In this document: positions 11,292-23,613 of the stretch, piece by piece
Layout: each line of letters opens with the position of its first letter
Position numbering within the stretch: the first letter of the stretch is position 1
The notes under the pieces: generated by a model
What the model was told of the DNA's origin: nothing
What the model saw: only the letters and a program-made list of their open reading frames with translations
Database searches by the model: none
Made by a program: the position numbers and the translations under genes
NCBI GenBank assembly: GCA_039621445.1
Contig: CP154957.1
Coordinates: forward strand, 10,286,409 to 10,350,408
Direction: 5' to 3'
Source: Euglena gracilis
Lineage: Eukaryota; Euglenida; Euglenophyceae; Euglenales
DNA length: 64,000 nt

Positions 11292-11430
11292 TGGCAGTGG
11301 TCTCGGCAACCAGCCAGTTCTGGACCCCGTGGGGCAGCCGATGACGATGAAGCATGCACAGCGCCTCGCAGGCATCCCGGTGGAGGAGTTCGGGCTGTAC
11401 AAGGTGCAGCCAGGGGCGATGTGCAGGAGG
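11292..11430 (+). CDS. Repeat-protein exon, gene A (approximate edges)
   Basis: The frame encodes NQPVLDPVGQPMTMKHAQ, then RLAGIPVEEFGLYKVQPG and AM. The PVLDPVGQPM word is a variant of the repeat in the neighbouring exons. Composition is globular and GC-ending codons dominate. Confidence 0.55.
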
Positions 11431-11694
11431 GCAGTCACTCTTGCAGTGGGGTAGTTTTTCACTCAGACTCATCTCTGAAAGCCATTACTTTTTTTTGAAA
11501 TCGTTCTCAGCATATAACCTCCTTACGCTATTATAGATGGTCGATATTACATCTGCTGGCAAGACAAACGAGTGGACAAAACGTGCTACTGCTAGCGATG
11601 CGCACCCTCAGCAGCTATGCCCAACTGCCCTCATCAACAAGCATTGATCTCGTGGTGGGCTCACCGTGCGTAATTTTACCCCCGGCAGCTCCAC

Positions 11695-11893
11695 GCCACA
11701 CCAGTCACACGAGCCCCTGGGGCCAACCCATGATCCGGTCCCCCAGTGGCATCGTGCGCCGGCCGGATGGGGCCCCAGTGATGACGGAGCACCTCGTGCC
11801 CCCCGACGCCCGGCGGTACGTAGCGCTGCCCGACGGGACGCAGCTGCTGGACGCCGGGGGCAAGCCCATCTTGCAGGACCCCGCCCTGGCTTA
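11695..11893 (+). CDS. Repeat-protein exon, gene A (approximate edges)
   Basis: The frame reads PMIRSPSGIVRRPDGAPV, then MTEHLVPPDARRYVALPD and GTQLLDAGGKPILQ. Two internal units, SGIVRRPDGAPV and DGTQLLDAGGKPI, are clearly alike. An in-frame TAG follows at 11892-11894, so splicing must occur just before it or a gene ends here. Confidence 0.6.
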
Positions 11894-12076
11894 GCGGCAG
11901 CCCGACGAGACGACGTAAGAACGTGGCGTATTGTTTTGCCCCCCTCCCCCCCCCCCCTCACAAGTGAAAGGTCAAAAAATCCAACACCGCTGCCAGTTTC
12001 AAAATTGAGACAAAGCTGTCTCAGTCTAAGTATCCCCCATTTGGGCTGACCAAAGAACTATCACCTCCGGCAGTGT

Positions 12077-12236
<160 letters not shown>

Positions 12237-12359
12237 ACAGGTGCGTGTGGGTGTGGGTGGGGGGTGAGTGCGTTTTCCTGTCATTTGGACGGCCAGGTTG
12301 ACTTCCCGGGCGGCTGGGGCGGGGGTGTTGCTGTGTGGAGGGTTGCCCCCTCACAGCCA

Positions 12360-12480
12360 TGGCTGCCGGTCGGCAGGATACGTCGGGGCGGGGGCGCGAC
12401 TCCATCGTGGGGGCGCTGCGGCAGGGGCAGCCAGGGATGGCTGGGAAGCCTGGTGGTATTGAGGAGGTGGCAGGGGGGGT
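12360..12480 (+). CDS. Possible Gly-rich exon, gene A
   Basis: The + frame reads MAAGRQDTSGRGRDSIVG, then ALRQGQPGMAGKPGG. An alternative frame on the - strand is also open. Neighbouring exons favour the + strand, but this call is weak. Confidence 0.3.
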
Positions 12481-13044
12481 CTGGACCCCCCTGGGGGTAA
12501 GGCGATAGGGGGGGATCACCCCACCCCCCTACAGGGGTTCAGAAATTTTTTTAAAGCTTTGTGGCCTCAGGTGGTGGTCAGGGCCGGATCGATGGGTCTC
12601 TTGGAGGGTTATCCCTATTTTTGACTCTAGAATTACCTCATACCCTACAAAGGTCGACCACCCCCGTGCCCCCCCCCCCCTGGTGGGTCCCCATGACGAG
12701 CGAAGGCAACTGCTTCCAGCCTGTTTCTCAACTGTCACTGGCCTTCTTTGGTGTCGGAACTTGCATATAAAAAAGCGGCGTACATTTCGTCAACAACAGA
12801 TTTCTTTCTCAACTCAGTTTGGGACAGTCTGACGTGATTCTTTTGGATTCAATTCTGTTGGTGACAAGAGTTGGGTTTGATGGACCCAATTCTGAGGTAC
12901 ACCCCAGGTGCAAATAAGAAATGTGGAAAACTTGCCTCCAAAGTCAATTCAGGGCTGAAAAAGTAAAGCCTCTTTTGGGGCTGGGGGGTGAGGTGGTAGG
13001 GGGACCCCCCCCCCCCCCAGGCCTGCCGTCCATCCCTGGGGGCA

Positions 13045-13181
13045 GGTGTACGGCGTTGTGTCCGTGTCGGGCCTCAGCGTCCTGCCGGGCGGCGACCGGT
13101 TCATGAGCTTCCGCTGCGGGCGGAACCGGCCGCCTGGGCCCTCCCTCGGTTCGCTCCGGCGGTGGGGGCACACCGAGCCGG
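13045..13181 (+). CDS. Exon, gene A
   Basis: The exon runs between a GGGGGCAG acceptor and a CCG|GTGAGA donor. It encodes VYGVVSVSGLSVLPGGD, then RFMSFRCGRNRPPGPS and LRRWGHTEP. LSVLPGGD again fits the LPxG theme of gene A. Confidence 0.5.
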
Positions 13182-13239
13182 TGAGAACTGAGCGATACTG
13201 TTGAGACTGTGATGCTGTGTTACGGCTGTCTCCACCTCC

Positions 13240-13400
13240 CCAAATGCTGTTTAACGTTAATTAAAATTATTATATTAATTTATTAGTATATATCTATTTA
13301 ATACATTTGATTTTCAATTGATTTAAGATACTGTCACGGTAAAAAATAAAAACCGTAAATAATAAAACCGAAAAAATAAAACCTTACTAAATAAAAACCA
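13240..13400 (+). other. AT-rich stretch with AATAAAACCG units
   Basis: An AT-rich intronic segment ends in four imperfect copies of AATAAAACCG at 13345-13392. No gene is seen. Confidence 0.6.
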
Positions 13401-14207
13401 GACGACCCTGCAAATGAAAATCAAGGGAAGCGCATGGAATTGCTGCCGAGAGAGTCTCGGTGACGGGTGGGATATGGAAAATCAGGTTGGTCGGTGTCGT
13501 CGGCAGCAGAGGATTCTGCTGCCTCGAGGGTGACAAACATCTCATGGCGTGCATTTGTGCGTGCCTCTTCCTGTGCCCAAAGATTGACCAACGCTGGAAC
13601 CGAACACCCCGAGCCCCAAAGCGCAGTAGGAATTCTTGGTGGCTGATGGAAAAATACCAAAGCAAGAAAGCTGGCATCCCAACACAACAGAACTACCTCT
13701 TGTCTTAACTCATCAAGGATGCGGCTGGAAAAAAAGATACAGACTTTGCTTCATCAGAGGCATAGAAAAAATGCACGCTTGCTGGACAGCATCCGTTGTT
13801 GGTAGAGTTGCCCAAAGAATTTCTTTCTGATCCTCCCACAACGGATCTATTTTTCTCTTCATGGTTGTTGTTGTAAATATGTTATAGGCCTCAGCCAACT
13901 CCTTCTCTTCCAAATGATGGTGGGCAGAAGGCTTGGAAACCAGCACATGGCGTCCTATGGAATTGACTGTGAAGAGGACATAAAGCTCGCTTGACCATCC
14001 CAGCCTGCCACCTTCTCGGCCGGCCAAGCGAGAAAAAAATGTCAAAGAGCCGTTGCCTGGAAGAGCGTCTTGAAGAAAAATGAGGAAAATAAAAACCCAC
14101 TAAATAAACACCAGAGCAGGCCGAGTTTTTATTTATTGCAATTTCTATGTATTAATATATGTGTATACATTACATACATACATACATATATATGTGGAAA
14201 GATACAT

Positions 14208-14468
14208 GGCAGCTCCCAACTATATGGCCCCCCCTGGGGGGGAGGCCAAGTAGTTGGGAGAGGGGGGGGTCCAAATTTTTTTTGCGTTATTGATGGAATA
14301 GGGTTAGGGTTAGGAGTTAGGGTTAGGGTTAGGCCTCCTAGCTTAAGATTGGTGTAAGGTGTACAAGTTAGGCTTGAAGCTAGGCCGAATTTGTAACCCT
14401 AACCCTACTCCATCAATAACGCAAATTTTTTTTGGACCCCCCCAGGGGGGCATATAGTTGGGAGCTGC
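14208..14468 (+). mobile_element. TIR element with internal TTAGGG repeats
   Basis: The outer ends are GGCAGCTCCCAACTATATG and CATATAGTTGGGAGCTGCC. A second inverted pair lies inside: TTTTTTTTGCGTTATTGATG with GGAATAGGGTTAGGG, and its complement. The flanking 8-mers agatacat and acatacat match 7/8, but they sit in a CATA microsatellite. A related inner block is near 45290-45352. The outer ends GGCAG..CTGCC match the element at 41832-42301. Confidence 0.65.
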
Positions 14469-14569
14469 CACATACATATTTATTAAAATTATAGTTAGTT
14501 TTCACGGCATTTTTTTGAGGTTTTTTAAAAGGCTTTTCGAGGTATTTAGAATTCCATCCTCCAAGGGCG

Positions 14570-14765
14570 GTGCGGGCATCAGACGGGGCCCAAAGTCCAA
14601 CAGGGTTGACCCGGGTGGCCCAGCCCCGTCCATGGGCTCCGGGCCGGCCATCTGCCTCTCCCCCGCCTCCTCCGCCACTTCGATGGAGCTGGCGCCCCGC
14701 AGCGACCAGTCCTTCGGCAACAGCGGCGCTGCCGAGCAGGCCCCACCTCGACCAAAACCAGGTTT
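14570..14765 (+). CDS. Ser/Pro/Gly-rich exon, gene A (approximate edges)
   Basis: The frame encodes GPKSNRVDPGGPAPSMGS, then GPAICLSPASSATSMELA and PRSDQSFGNSGAAEQAPP. It looks disordered and probably belongs to the same protein as its neighbours. Confidence 0.5.
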
Positions 14766-15421
14766 CTTCTTACGGAAGACCCCCCCCCCCCCCGGGCAGG
14801 GGGTGCTATGGGCAGGCAGAGCGTGGAAAGGCAGTGTCGACGCATCGAAGCGGGGGGGGGGGGAGGAGGAGGAGGTCGGATTTTGGTCGGTAAGTGCCAT
14901 CACATGCTCCCTGATGCTAAAGGTGCAGCGGGCGTGAAAATGTCTTTTTTCAGGGGAAATTTCGCGGTTTTGGGTCCTCTCCAGCAGTGACCCATGACCC
15001 CCCCCCTGGGGATGATGGACCTGCTATGGACGGACACCAAATAATACAAGGTACCTCCCCCCCAGTGTCAAGGAAGCCTGAGAAGATGGAGGAGATGTAA
15101 GGCTTTCTTCTAGCCATGCATGGATGGATATTTGGGAATATGGAGCTGTTTTATAATTATCTGACCATCTGAGACTGTTTTCAATTTGATGGAGGGAGAT
15201 GTGAGTTCAAGTATCGCTGACGATTGCCATTACTTAGGTGGAAGCAAATCTTTGCATTGCTGCTGTTTTGTGTGTTCTGCCTGCAATTTGGTCTTTTGAA
15301 CATGAGGGCGTCCGAAGCACGCAGCATATGCTAAGTTTTCCATTTGTCCACAGCTTTGCATCTGATTTTTCGGTGTGGTTTGGGTATCACTCTGCGACAG
15401 ATGCTGTGTCGATGCATCAAC

Positions 15422-15528
15422 GTGCAGGTGGGCGATTGGGACAGTTGGGCGGTTGGGACAGTTGGGCAGTTGAGACAGTTGGGCGGTTGGGCGGTTGGAC
15501 GGTTGGGCAGTTGGGCGGTGGGGGGGGG
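15422..15528 (+). repeat. 10-bp tandem repeat GGGCGGTTGG / ACAGTTGGGC
   Basis: About ten imperfect decamers run in tandem. The repeat runs straight into the following exon, where it forms part of the acceptor region. Confidence 0.8.
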
Positions 15529-15540
15529 TTAGTTTTTCGG

Positions 15541-15700
15541 GGGCGCCTGTCTGTGAGACGTTCCACCCGGACGGCTCCTCGGACTCCCCGCGGGAGGAGG
15601 ACCCCAGCCCCCCACTGGCCCAGGTGTTGGAGTCCCCCTCGGAGGCGCTGTTCACCGCCATTGCGGAGGTGCGGTCAGAAGGCGTGTCGGACGGGGCTGC
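15541..15700 (+). CDS. Ser/Glu-rich exon, gene A (approximate edges)
   Basis: The frame encodes GAPVCETFHPDGSSDSPR, then EEDPSPPLAQVLESPSEA and LFTAIAEVRSEG. It has an acidic, Ser-Pro-rich first half and a helix-like second half. No domain is recognised. Confidence 0.5.
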
Positions 15701-15965
15701 TGCAGTTTTGCCCCTTTTCGCCACCTGACGACTGCTCGAGGCAAGTCTGGTGATGACCCGGGAGAAAACTGGTGGAGCAGCAAGGGAATGAATGGGCTGC
15801 AAGGTGCATATGCTTTTGCATGTTTGGCACGGAGGCATTGGACCCAGTTGCGGTTCGACGCCGCAGCATCGAACTAATTATCATTTGGGGGAAAAATTCA
15901 TGAGTATTCATGGACCATGGAATGTGTGACCCCGACCCATCAACCCCCAAGGGGTGGAGTAGTTG

Positions 15966-16010
15966 ACCCCCCCCCCCCCCCCCCCCCCCCACCCCCCCCC
16001 CCCACCCACA
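15966..16010 (+). repeat. Poly-C tract
   Basis: This is about 45 bases of nearly pure C, prone to assembly length error. Confidence 0.9.
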
Positions 16011-19000
16011 CCCAAACTCCTCCAAAAACAGGCCAAAAATCCATGGAGAGATTTTTTTGACGCGGTTTAGGCAGGAATGCCCCTGGGTCTCCTCCCATGG
16101 GGTCTGGGTGGGGGGGAGAGTGCTCCGGGGGTCATCAAGCGAGCATACAGTTTCTGCTTTCCTTTGAGCTTTGCGATTCACACTCCAGCCTGCAGCTGAA
16201 CGCACAGAATGGACCAGTCGCATGGCCATGGATGAGCAGAGCTCCGTTGCGATCTGCGCGGCACCGACAGGAATCTTGTTGCGTGAAGAAAGCCTTTTGA
16301 CCTTTTTTGGAATATCCTTTTTGGGAGGTGTAGGATGTTGGTTGGGCTGGCATCCACAAGCAAATTATTGGGAATCCGTGATCATTTCTTAGGCGGCGCA
16401 TCTCGCACTTAAGCTGGTTTGGTCGATTTGCCATTTTCGCACTCCGACCAAAAACCGATTTGGGTGCTGGCTTTGCAAGGGGAGAGAGCAAGAGGCGGCA
16501 GGATGGACAAAACACGAGCAATTTTTCATTTTTGGCACCGGCTCTCCCGGGAATTACGTGTTTTTTTGCTGTTTTTTTGTGTGTGATCGGAATGACACGA
16601 AAACCCACCGACAAAAACACCAAATCCGGGTCCTCCTTTTTTGCGCGATGCGGCTCTCCTCACCAGTTGTTGGCGGCCCTGAATGGCTCCCTCCGGCGGT
16701 TTTGACGCAACTTTTGTGTTTTGCCGCCCTCGAACTTGTGTTTTGTGCGTTTGCTGGAAGGATGGTGGTTAAGGGGAGTCCAATTGCTTCGCTGGGCAGG
16801 GTCACCTTGAAGGAGGGCGTGCGTGCCTGGTGATTTTGTGAAGGCCTGTGCAGGGTGAAGGGAAAGTGGTCTGAAGGGGAGGAAGGGTCAGGAGTCCCCA
16901 CCGAACTTGCAGCGGGGATGTGTTCCTCCAAACTGTGTCGTGAAGAAATGGCAGAGGGGATCACACAAATTCTATCGGAATGATTTATTGCAGCCACAGT
17001 TTGAACAAAGAAAGAATGTCGATGTGCGCGATTTCGCACATCACCACTCAAGGGTGCCCCAACAACGGCCATAAATACCCCAGAATTCACACTGCTGAAA
17101 ATGGTGCGATAAACACCGTGAGTGTGGGAGAGAAGATGGGGTCGGTTTGTGCAAATGCGCACACCGCCAATGTGTGCAAATTTGTGCAAACCGACCTCAT
17201 GTACGTTTGTGCAAAGGGATGCAATGACAAAAACATGCCTCGCTCCATGGGCCTTTCGAAACAACAACAACCGGCAGGGCTTACAACGCAGCCGCGCTCT
17301 GAAAACAGACAAAAATGCATTGAAAAACACTGGTACCAAACACCATGTCAGAGTAAAAAAATGGTCGGTTTGCGAACACGTGGTCGGCGTGACACACTTG
17401 TGCACACCAAACACATGTGCAAAGATGCACGTCGTCGAAGTGCTAATACACACACCATGACGACGTGCGCATTTGCACACACCGACCACGATAGCAAAAT
17501 GTCAGACAAAATGCACCAAACACGACTTCAAACACCACCTGCCCAATGGCTCCTTCGGGTGTGCAACTTCAGCGTTCACACGCTCTCCTCCACTGTGAAC
17601 CCTTTTTTTTCAGGACTAATTCTGGCCCAGTGACAGGTCCAGGTCCATGTGGAGACTGTAGACCTCCAGCAGGTGGCCCACCGCTGGGACGTTGTGGCAC
17701 ATGTGTGTAGCTTGGGCAAGGGGTGGACCCTTGAAACCCCTGCCGCTTGCCCCCTGGGCTTGCGTTTTGCTGCGACAATCACATCAGGTGATGACAGCTG
17801 ACGGCACTTCAGCAGTCACAAGGCCGTTTTAACTCCCTGATGCAGCAGCAGCCACCGAGGTGGCCATGTTATCTCCCACAACTGGGACGGCACACTGGGG
17901 CAGGCGGACATGTTTGCGGGTTGATGGAAACAATGGAAAATGGCAGCATCTTAAACGTGGCCACCAAGCTCACTGTTTTAGAGACGGAGAATATTCATTT
18001 TATACAAAGTCCCAGCACTTTTATGGGTTGCATAAAAGTACTGGGACTTAACACCTGGATATTGTGGGCAAAAACTGTTGCGTTGCATGTTTTTTGAGGA
18101 AAAAATGAGACGTGGTAAAAAGGGAAGAATGATTCCCGGCCGAGGTAACCGGAAGGTAATTTCAAAATCCTGGAAGCTTTTATTTTTGAAGAAAAGTGTC
18201 CAACAATCATGGGGGGTTACACGCCATCAATTCCTCCCGCACAACTTCCAAACCAATGATGCGAAAACGATTGATTGTGCGGGTTGGAGATGAGACATAC
18301 AAGCTTGCACACAGAGCGAAGACAAACTTTTCTCCTGTCACAGACCGTGTGCTGCTGCACATTTCACATTACAATGGTTTCAAAAGTTTTGCATACAATG
18401 GTCGGTGTGTGCAAGTGCGCACACCAACTTTTATGGAGGAAGAGCGCTCCATAGTACGGTGGTAAGACAAAGGTACATCTTCCCACCGTTCTTTGTTGTA
18501 CACTGCAAACGGCACCCATTCAAAATCCTTGCATTTGTGGATGGTTGGGGTGCGCACATCAGCTATCTACAAATACACAAATGGTCAATGTGCGTAAATG
18601 CGCACACCAATAAAATACACATGTGGTTGGTGTGTGCAAACGCGCACATCAACCCTCATTTCATAAATTTGTGTCACGTAAATGTTCAATCGATAGACAC
18701 ATTTTGGTCTGTCCGATAGCGCCAGAGTTCCAGAAAGGTTTTTATGCCATCGTCTAATCATGTCCATCGGCTGCACATCACATTGGACAAACGGTGGAAA
18801 GTCGGTCGCCGTCAAACAGGTATGCATCACCCAGTAATTACAGACTGCAACAGATTTATGTTCTTGTCTGTCAAATAGGTGGGTTGCACACCAACAAAGG
18901 AAAAATCCTAAATTGCTAGATGCACCGCCTAAGCATTTCCTTCCTGCTTTGTGATGACTTGATCGAGATGGGGAAGGTGGACACCCATGTTGCAGCAATA

Positions 19001-19140
19001 AGAAGAAATCTCCTGTTTAAGAAAGCAAAACATGTCACCAAAACTGGGGTGAAATGATATCGGGCTGTTCAGCATCTCCCAAGTTCCAAAGAGCACCAAA
19101 AATTTTCGGATAAACCAGCCGCCTCATAGTGCTAAAAGTG
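16011..19140 (+). other. Long intron-like stretch with dispersed 26-bp near-palindromes
   Basis: No exon is supported over about 3 kb. At least five copies of a GGTCGGTGTGTGCAAATGCG type motif are present: 17140-17165, 17465-17487 (inverted), 18400-18425, 18583-18608 and 18625-18650. Confidence 0.5.
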
Positions 19141-19214
19141 GATATACTCTCCCATTTTTTGCATCACGATTTTTTGGATCCACTCTATACCTATAGAGAT
19201 GTATATCTACATAA

Positions 19215-19242
19215 ACACATACATATCTATACATACATACAT

Positions 19243-19301
<59 letters not shown>

Positions 19302-19379
19302 TGCATGCATGCATGCATGCATGCGTGCGTGCGTGCGTGCGTGCGTGCATACATACATATACATTATGCATACATATAC

Positions 19380-19430
<51 letters not shown>

Positions 19431-19500
19431 CATACATATATACATACATACATACATACATACATACATACATACATACATACATACATACATACATACA

Positions 19501-19531
<31 letters not shown>

Positions 19532-19532
19532 C
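19215..19532 (+). repeat. Compound microsatellite (CAGA, ATGC, GTGC, TA, CATA)
   Basis: Five different simple repeats follow each other without a gap: (CAGA)n, (ATGC)n, (GTGC)n, (TA)n and (CATA)n. Confidence 0.95.
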
Positions 19533-19542
19533 TGGTATACAG

Positions 19543-19800
19543 CCTCGACCACTCGATACTGTGCGGCCCCAACTGTGGACAGCGACGGCACCGCGCACCG
19601 TCCCGACTCTGTCGTGTCCGCCCTGACAGGCTCGCCACGCTCGCCGCGCTCGCTGGTGGAGCCGCCGCCGCTGCCGCTGGTGCGGGGGGAGCGGGGTGGC
19701 GGCGACTTCGTCACACTGGACTTTTCGTTCGGGGACAGCCAACCCAGCTCCCGCTGGGGGTCGCAGCGCAGTTTGGTGGACCCGCCTGGACCCTTGCCGA
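19543..19800 (+). CDS. Ser/Pro-rich exon, gene A (right edge approximate)
   Basis: The exon follows a TATACAG acceptor at the end of the microsatellite. It encodes [18 protein letters not shown], then [18 protein letters not shown] and [23 protein letters not shown] and QRSLVDP resemble phosphorylation-type linker sequence. No domain is recognised. Confidence 0.55.
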
Positions 19801-20206
19801 ATCACACCCATGCAATTGCGTACACACATGGCTGCACACACACACCCGCACACACGCACCGATTCATCCTGAAACGCCGCCCACCCGACGTTTGCACCCG
19901 CACACCGGCACTCACACTGCACCCAGTCCGGCACAGCGAAACACAACATGTATACAAACACCGAAGCGCCACTTTTTCTGACCTCAAAATGCCAACCTCT
20001 CTAATTGATGATGTTTCAACATTGGTGGCCCATTCTATTCTCTCTTGATTTCATTGGTGGCCCATTCTATTCCCTCTGATTTCATTGTGGCCACTGCAGG
20101 GGTGTGGTGCCAAGCCGCCGGAGTTCAACAATGGACGTTCCAATCCATGGCGGACCCGAGCACGTTGCTGGCATGCTTTCCAAGGCGCCTGAGCCCCAGG
20201 GAAGGT

Positions 20207-20399
20207 GTAAACCCCCCCCCCCCAAATAACACCCCCCCCGGTGTGTTATTTGGGCACTCGAACTGGGGCCCCAGGGGGGGGTGTGTTATTTGGGGGGGGG
20301 GTGTTATTTTTACATGGAAAACCAAAGGAAAACAGGGGGGTGTGTTATTTGGGGGGGGTGTGTTATTTGGGGGGGTGTGTTATTTGGGGGGGGTTTTAC
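20207..20399 (+). mobile_element. C-run TIR element with repeated TGTGTTATTTGGGGG
   Basis: The ends are GTAAACCCCCC plus AAATAACACC on the left, and GTGTTATTTGGGGGGGGTTT plus TAC on the right. The right arm is amplified four times. No TSD was identified. Confidence 0.5.
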
Positions 20400-20871
20400 T
20401 AGAATCGCGAGAATATTTTGAGATAAAAAGTGCATCAGTGTTTGTGGATGCGTGTTGTGGATTGGTGGGTGAGTGTGGTGGCTCTGGGAGTGGGAGTGGG
20501 TGTGGGTCTGGGTGCGGGTGCATGTGAAATGGGGATAAAACATGTGCTTTTTTTCAGCAGGAAGAAAGGTGTGCCGGCGCACAAGACATCGTGCCCCTTG
20601 TCTGAGCACCCCGGTCCTAATCGAAAATTTCGACATTTCAGAATATTCTGAAGCCTGATTTCGTGAGATATTGTTGAACTTTCATCCTATGCCTGGTAAG
20701 TTCAACAGTGACCCCCCAAAAAGGGGGGTCCTTCCCTTTCGGTAGGCACCCGATTTTTTTTTCAGTCAGGTTTTTTCTCTTGTCCAAGCACTCAGGCACA
20801 ACTTCGAGTCTCCGCACTTGAAACAACCTTTTCCTGAGAGTGTGGCCATTTACCTCGTTCTTCAAATGATA

Positions 20872-20935
20872 ACCCTAACCCTAACATTGACCCTAGCCTG
20901 AACCTAACCCTAACCCTAACCCAAACCCTAGCGCT
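20872..20935 (+). repeat. Interstitial CCCTAA telomere-like repeats
   Basis: CCCTAACCCTAA units are mixed with degenerate versions over about 60 bp. The same type occurs at 2894, 3291, 14299, 14395, 42125 and 45328. Confidence 0.8.
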
Positions 20936-21715
20936 GACTCGAGGCATAAAGTGGTTTTCACGGAGTTTCTGCTGCTGCGCTATTCTATCTTCTCTTCACG
21001 CTCTTCCAGCACAGCGCCCCAAATGAAATTTGCACGCTGCCGAAACCTGCCCGCACCCCCAGCCCCTAAACCTAACATGAATTCAAGAGAAAATGCCAGA
21101 CAGTGATTATTAGGGAAACGTTCAAACCAAGATTCATTCGGCCCCAGGGGTTCAAGCATTTTTAGTGTCAAACCATGGTTCAAGGTCCAAGTACCCCCCC
21201 CCCCAATAATAAACCCCTCTGGTTCAATATTTGGACGCCCAAAGCTGGGGTCTGACGAGGTTTTATTACCCCCCCCCTTGTCAAAGCACCACCCTTGTCT
21301 AAGCACCCCCCCCGGTTCTTACCCATCTTTTTAAAGGTCATCGACACGGGGAGGTTTATTTTGTGTGCATTTTTAAGGGAAATTTTTCAAAAAATTCGAA
21401 ATTTCTGCAACTTCCGAGACCTGATTTGGTGAGGTATGTTGATTTCTGCATCCAAATGTGTGTAAGTTGAACAGTGGACCTTCAAAATAAGGGGAATTTT
21501 TGCAGTCAAATTTTGCAGTCATTGCAGTCATTTTTCTTTGCAGTCAAATTTTTCCCCCTTGTCTAAGCACCCCCCCCCCCGGTTCTTACCCATCTTTTCC
21601 GGTGGTTAGACAAGGGGGGGGGAGGTATTTTGGGGGTTTTGCTCGGCACACTGCGACCCAAGGGGCATCACCAACTCGTCGGCCCGCCAACACGTACCAC
21701 TGTTTCCCCCGCCAG

Positions 21716-21885
21716 CTGCCTTGCGCCGGTGCGGGAGCGGCTGGTGCGCATCCAGGGCCAGGCGGAGCCCGCGGCGGAGGCCCCGGCGGAGGAGCCAGCC
21801 GCCCAGCGGGCCGCCAGCGACGCCAGCCAGAGCACCGGGCAGGGGCGGCTGCAGCTGCGCCGCCAGCATGCCGTCGGAGGGGTGC
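21716..21885 (+). CDS. Ala/Glu-rich exon, gene A
   Basis: The exon follows a CCCGCCAG acceptor. It encodes LAPVRERLVRIQGQAEPA, then AEAPAEEPAAQRAASDAS and QGRLQLRRQHAVG. It is charged and probably helical. The right edge is approximate, near GGAG|GGGTGCG. Confidence 0.5.
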
Positions 21886-21943
21886 GCAGCAGGGTTTGAT
21901 ATAAGGAGGGCGTACATGGTTTAGGTGGGGGGGTGTGTCCAAG

Positions 21944-23613
21944 CACCTATAGCTAAAATGGCCTAAAATGGCCTAAAATGGCCTAAAATGGCCTAAAATG
22001 GCCTAAAATGACTTTTTGACCCCCTATAGGTGGGGGTCCCTAAAATGGCCTAAAATGGCCTAAAATGGCCTAAAATGGCCTAAAATGGCCTAAAATGGGA
22101 AAAATTCTGTTGCACAACAATTTTTTTGTGAACAACTGAAGCCATTCAGGCAATGACTTTCGGTGCCTTTTGTTAATGTGGACGGCAAACAGTGGATTTG
22201 GTGGAGGAGCACAGCCCCACAAGGCCCATGGTTTTATCCTAATAACACTCGTATCAGTCCCCAAATCCACAGCCCCAACCTTTTTTTGGTGGCTGAATTT
22301 TGAAGGTTTGGACAGATAATTTTTTCTTACTCTTATCTTGTTGGTTTGCACCGATGTTTGTTTCGCAAATAATGAAACGGAAGCATGGGGGAAAAGTCAA
22401 AACAAAATGAAAGATGTTGGAAAAATCTCAATTGAAATATAAAATTCTAGCATCATATAATATAACTTTTGTAAGTAAATTTAATATTTCATTTTTATGA
22501 ATAGACATAAAATTATTATGGATATTCTATGTATTTTATGTGGATATTTCGTGTGGGTATTTTATTATTATCAATTTTGTTGATATATTTTCCATATTTA
22601 TAAAGATTTTATAGTCATCAATTTTTAATTGTAGAATTAAAAATATAATATTAACATTATATTTAATGCAGTTTTAGTAATACAAATAACACATGTATTC
22701 ATACAATTTTAGTAATAAAAGAGAAATAAGTTGAAATTAATAATGTATGTACTAAGTAAAAATAATATTTATAATATGTAATTGTACAATAATTATTACT
22801 GCAATCATATTATCAATAAAATTGGAATAATATTGGGATATATAATATGATAGAATATGATATATGTTATCGGTCAATAGGTACAGGATTAGGTTTATAT
22901 ATTTCACTTTTTGCCTGGTGAAATTCAATTTGATTTTGGCATTGTTTTAGGCATGTATATCATTCATTTTATTATTATGATAAATATTTAAAGAATAATT
23001 ATTAAGATCTGTTTGGAAATAATTTTCTTGTTTGTATTATGGATCTTAATAATTATTCTTTAAATATTTATCATAATAATAAAAGGAATGATATACATGG
23101 CTGAAACAATGCCAAAATCAAATTGAATTTCACCAGGCAGCAGCATTATCTTTCAGAAAAAACGACTTCTTATTGCGAAATTCCGCAAAATGGTGTAGAA
23201 TTCACAAAAAAAAAACCGGGATCCTTTTTAGTAGCACAAATAAACAAATTATTTTTTGTCCAACGTTTTTTTTTTTCTGAAAAAATTCATCTGCCGTAAA
23301 TTCTTATTGTTCAGAATTCCTCTATGAATATGAATATAGATTTGTTGAGCTTCCCATTGTTTTGATCAGTGTTCATGAATTTTGCATGCTTTTTTGGATG
23401 TACATTTGTTATTACTGAACAAGAGAAGGTTTACACACGTTATGATACTGTTTTCGGGACAAAATGACCAAAAATTATGATTTTCAGAACCCCCACCTAT
23501 ACCTTAAAATGGCCTAAAATGGCCTTAAATGGCCTAAAATGGCCTAAAATGGCCTAAAATGGCCTAAAATGGCCTAAAATGAGGAAATGGTTGGACTTGA
23601 CTATAGGTGCTTG
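21944..23613 (+). mobile_element. 1.7-kb TIR element with decamer arrays and AT-rich core
   Basis: The outer ends CCAAGCACCTATAG and CTATAGGTGCTTGG are inverted. Just inside lie tandem TAAAATGGCC decamers (21955-22100 on the left, 23505-23580 on the right, same orientation). The core 22340-23500 is very AT-rich and holds a long hairpin. There is no transposase-sized frame. Confidence 0.6.
22913..23138 (+). repeat. Long inverted repeat, arms about 97 bp
   Basis: The arm 22913-23010 (starting GCCTGGTGAAATTCAATTTG) is complementary to 23042-23138, with a spacer of about 31 bp and few mismatches. It could fold into a strong hairpin. Confidence 0.85.

Noticed and set aside
20872-20935. A telomere or chromosome end
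   Set aside because: CCCTAA units are short, degenerate and internal, and similar units sit inside TIR elements elsewhere in the window.
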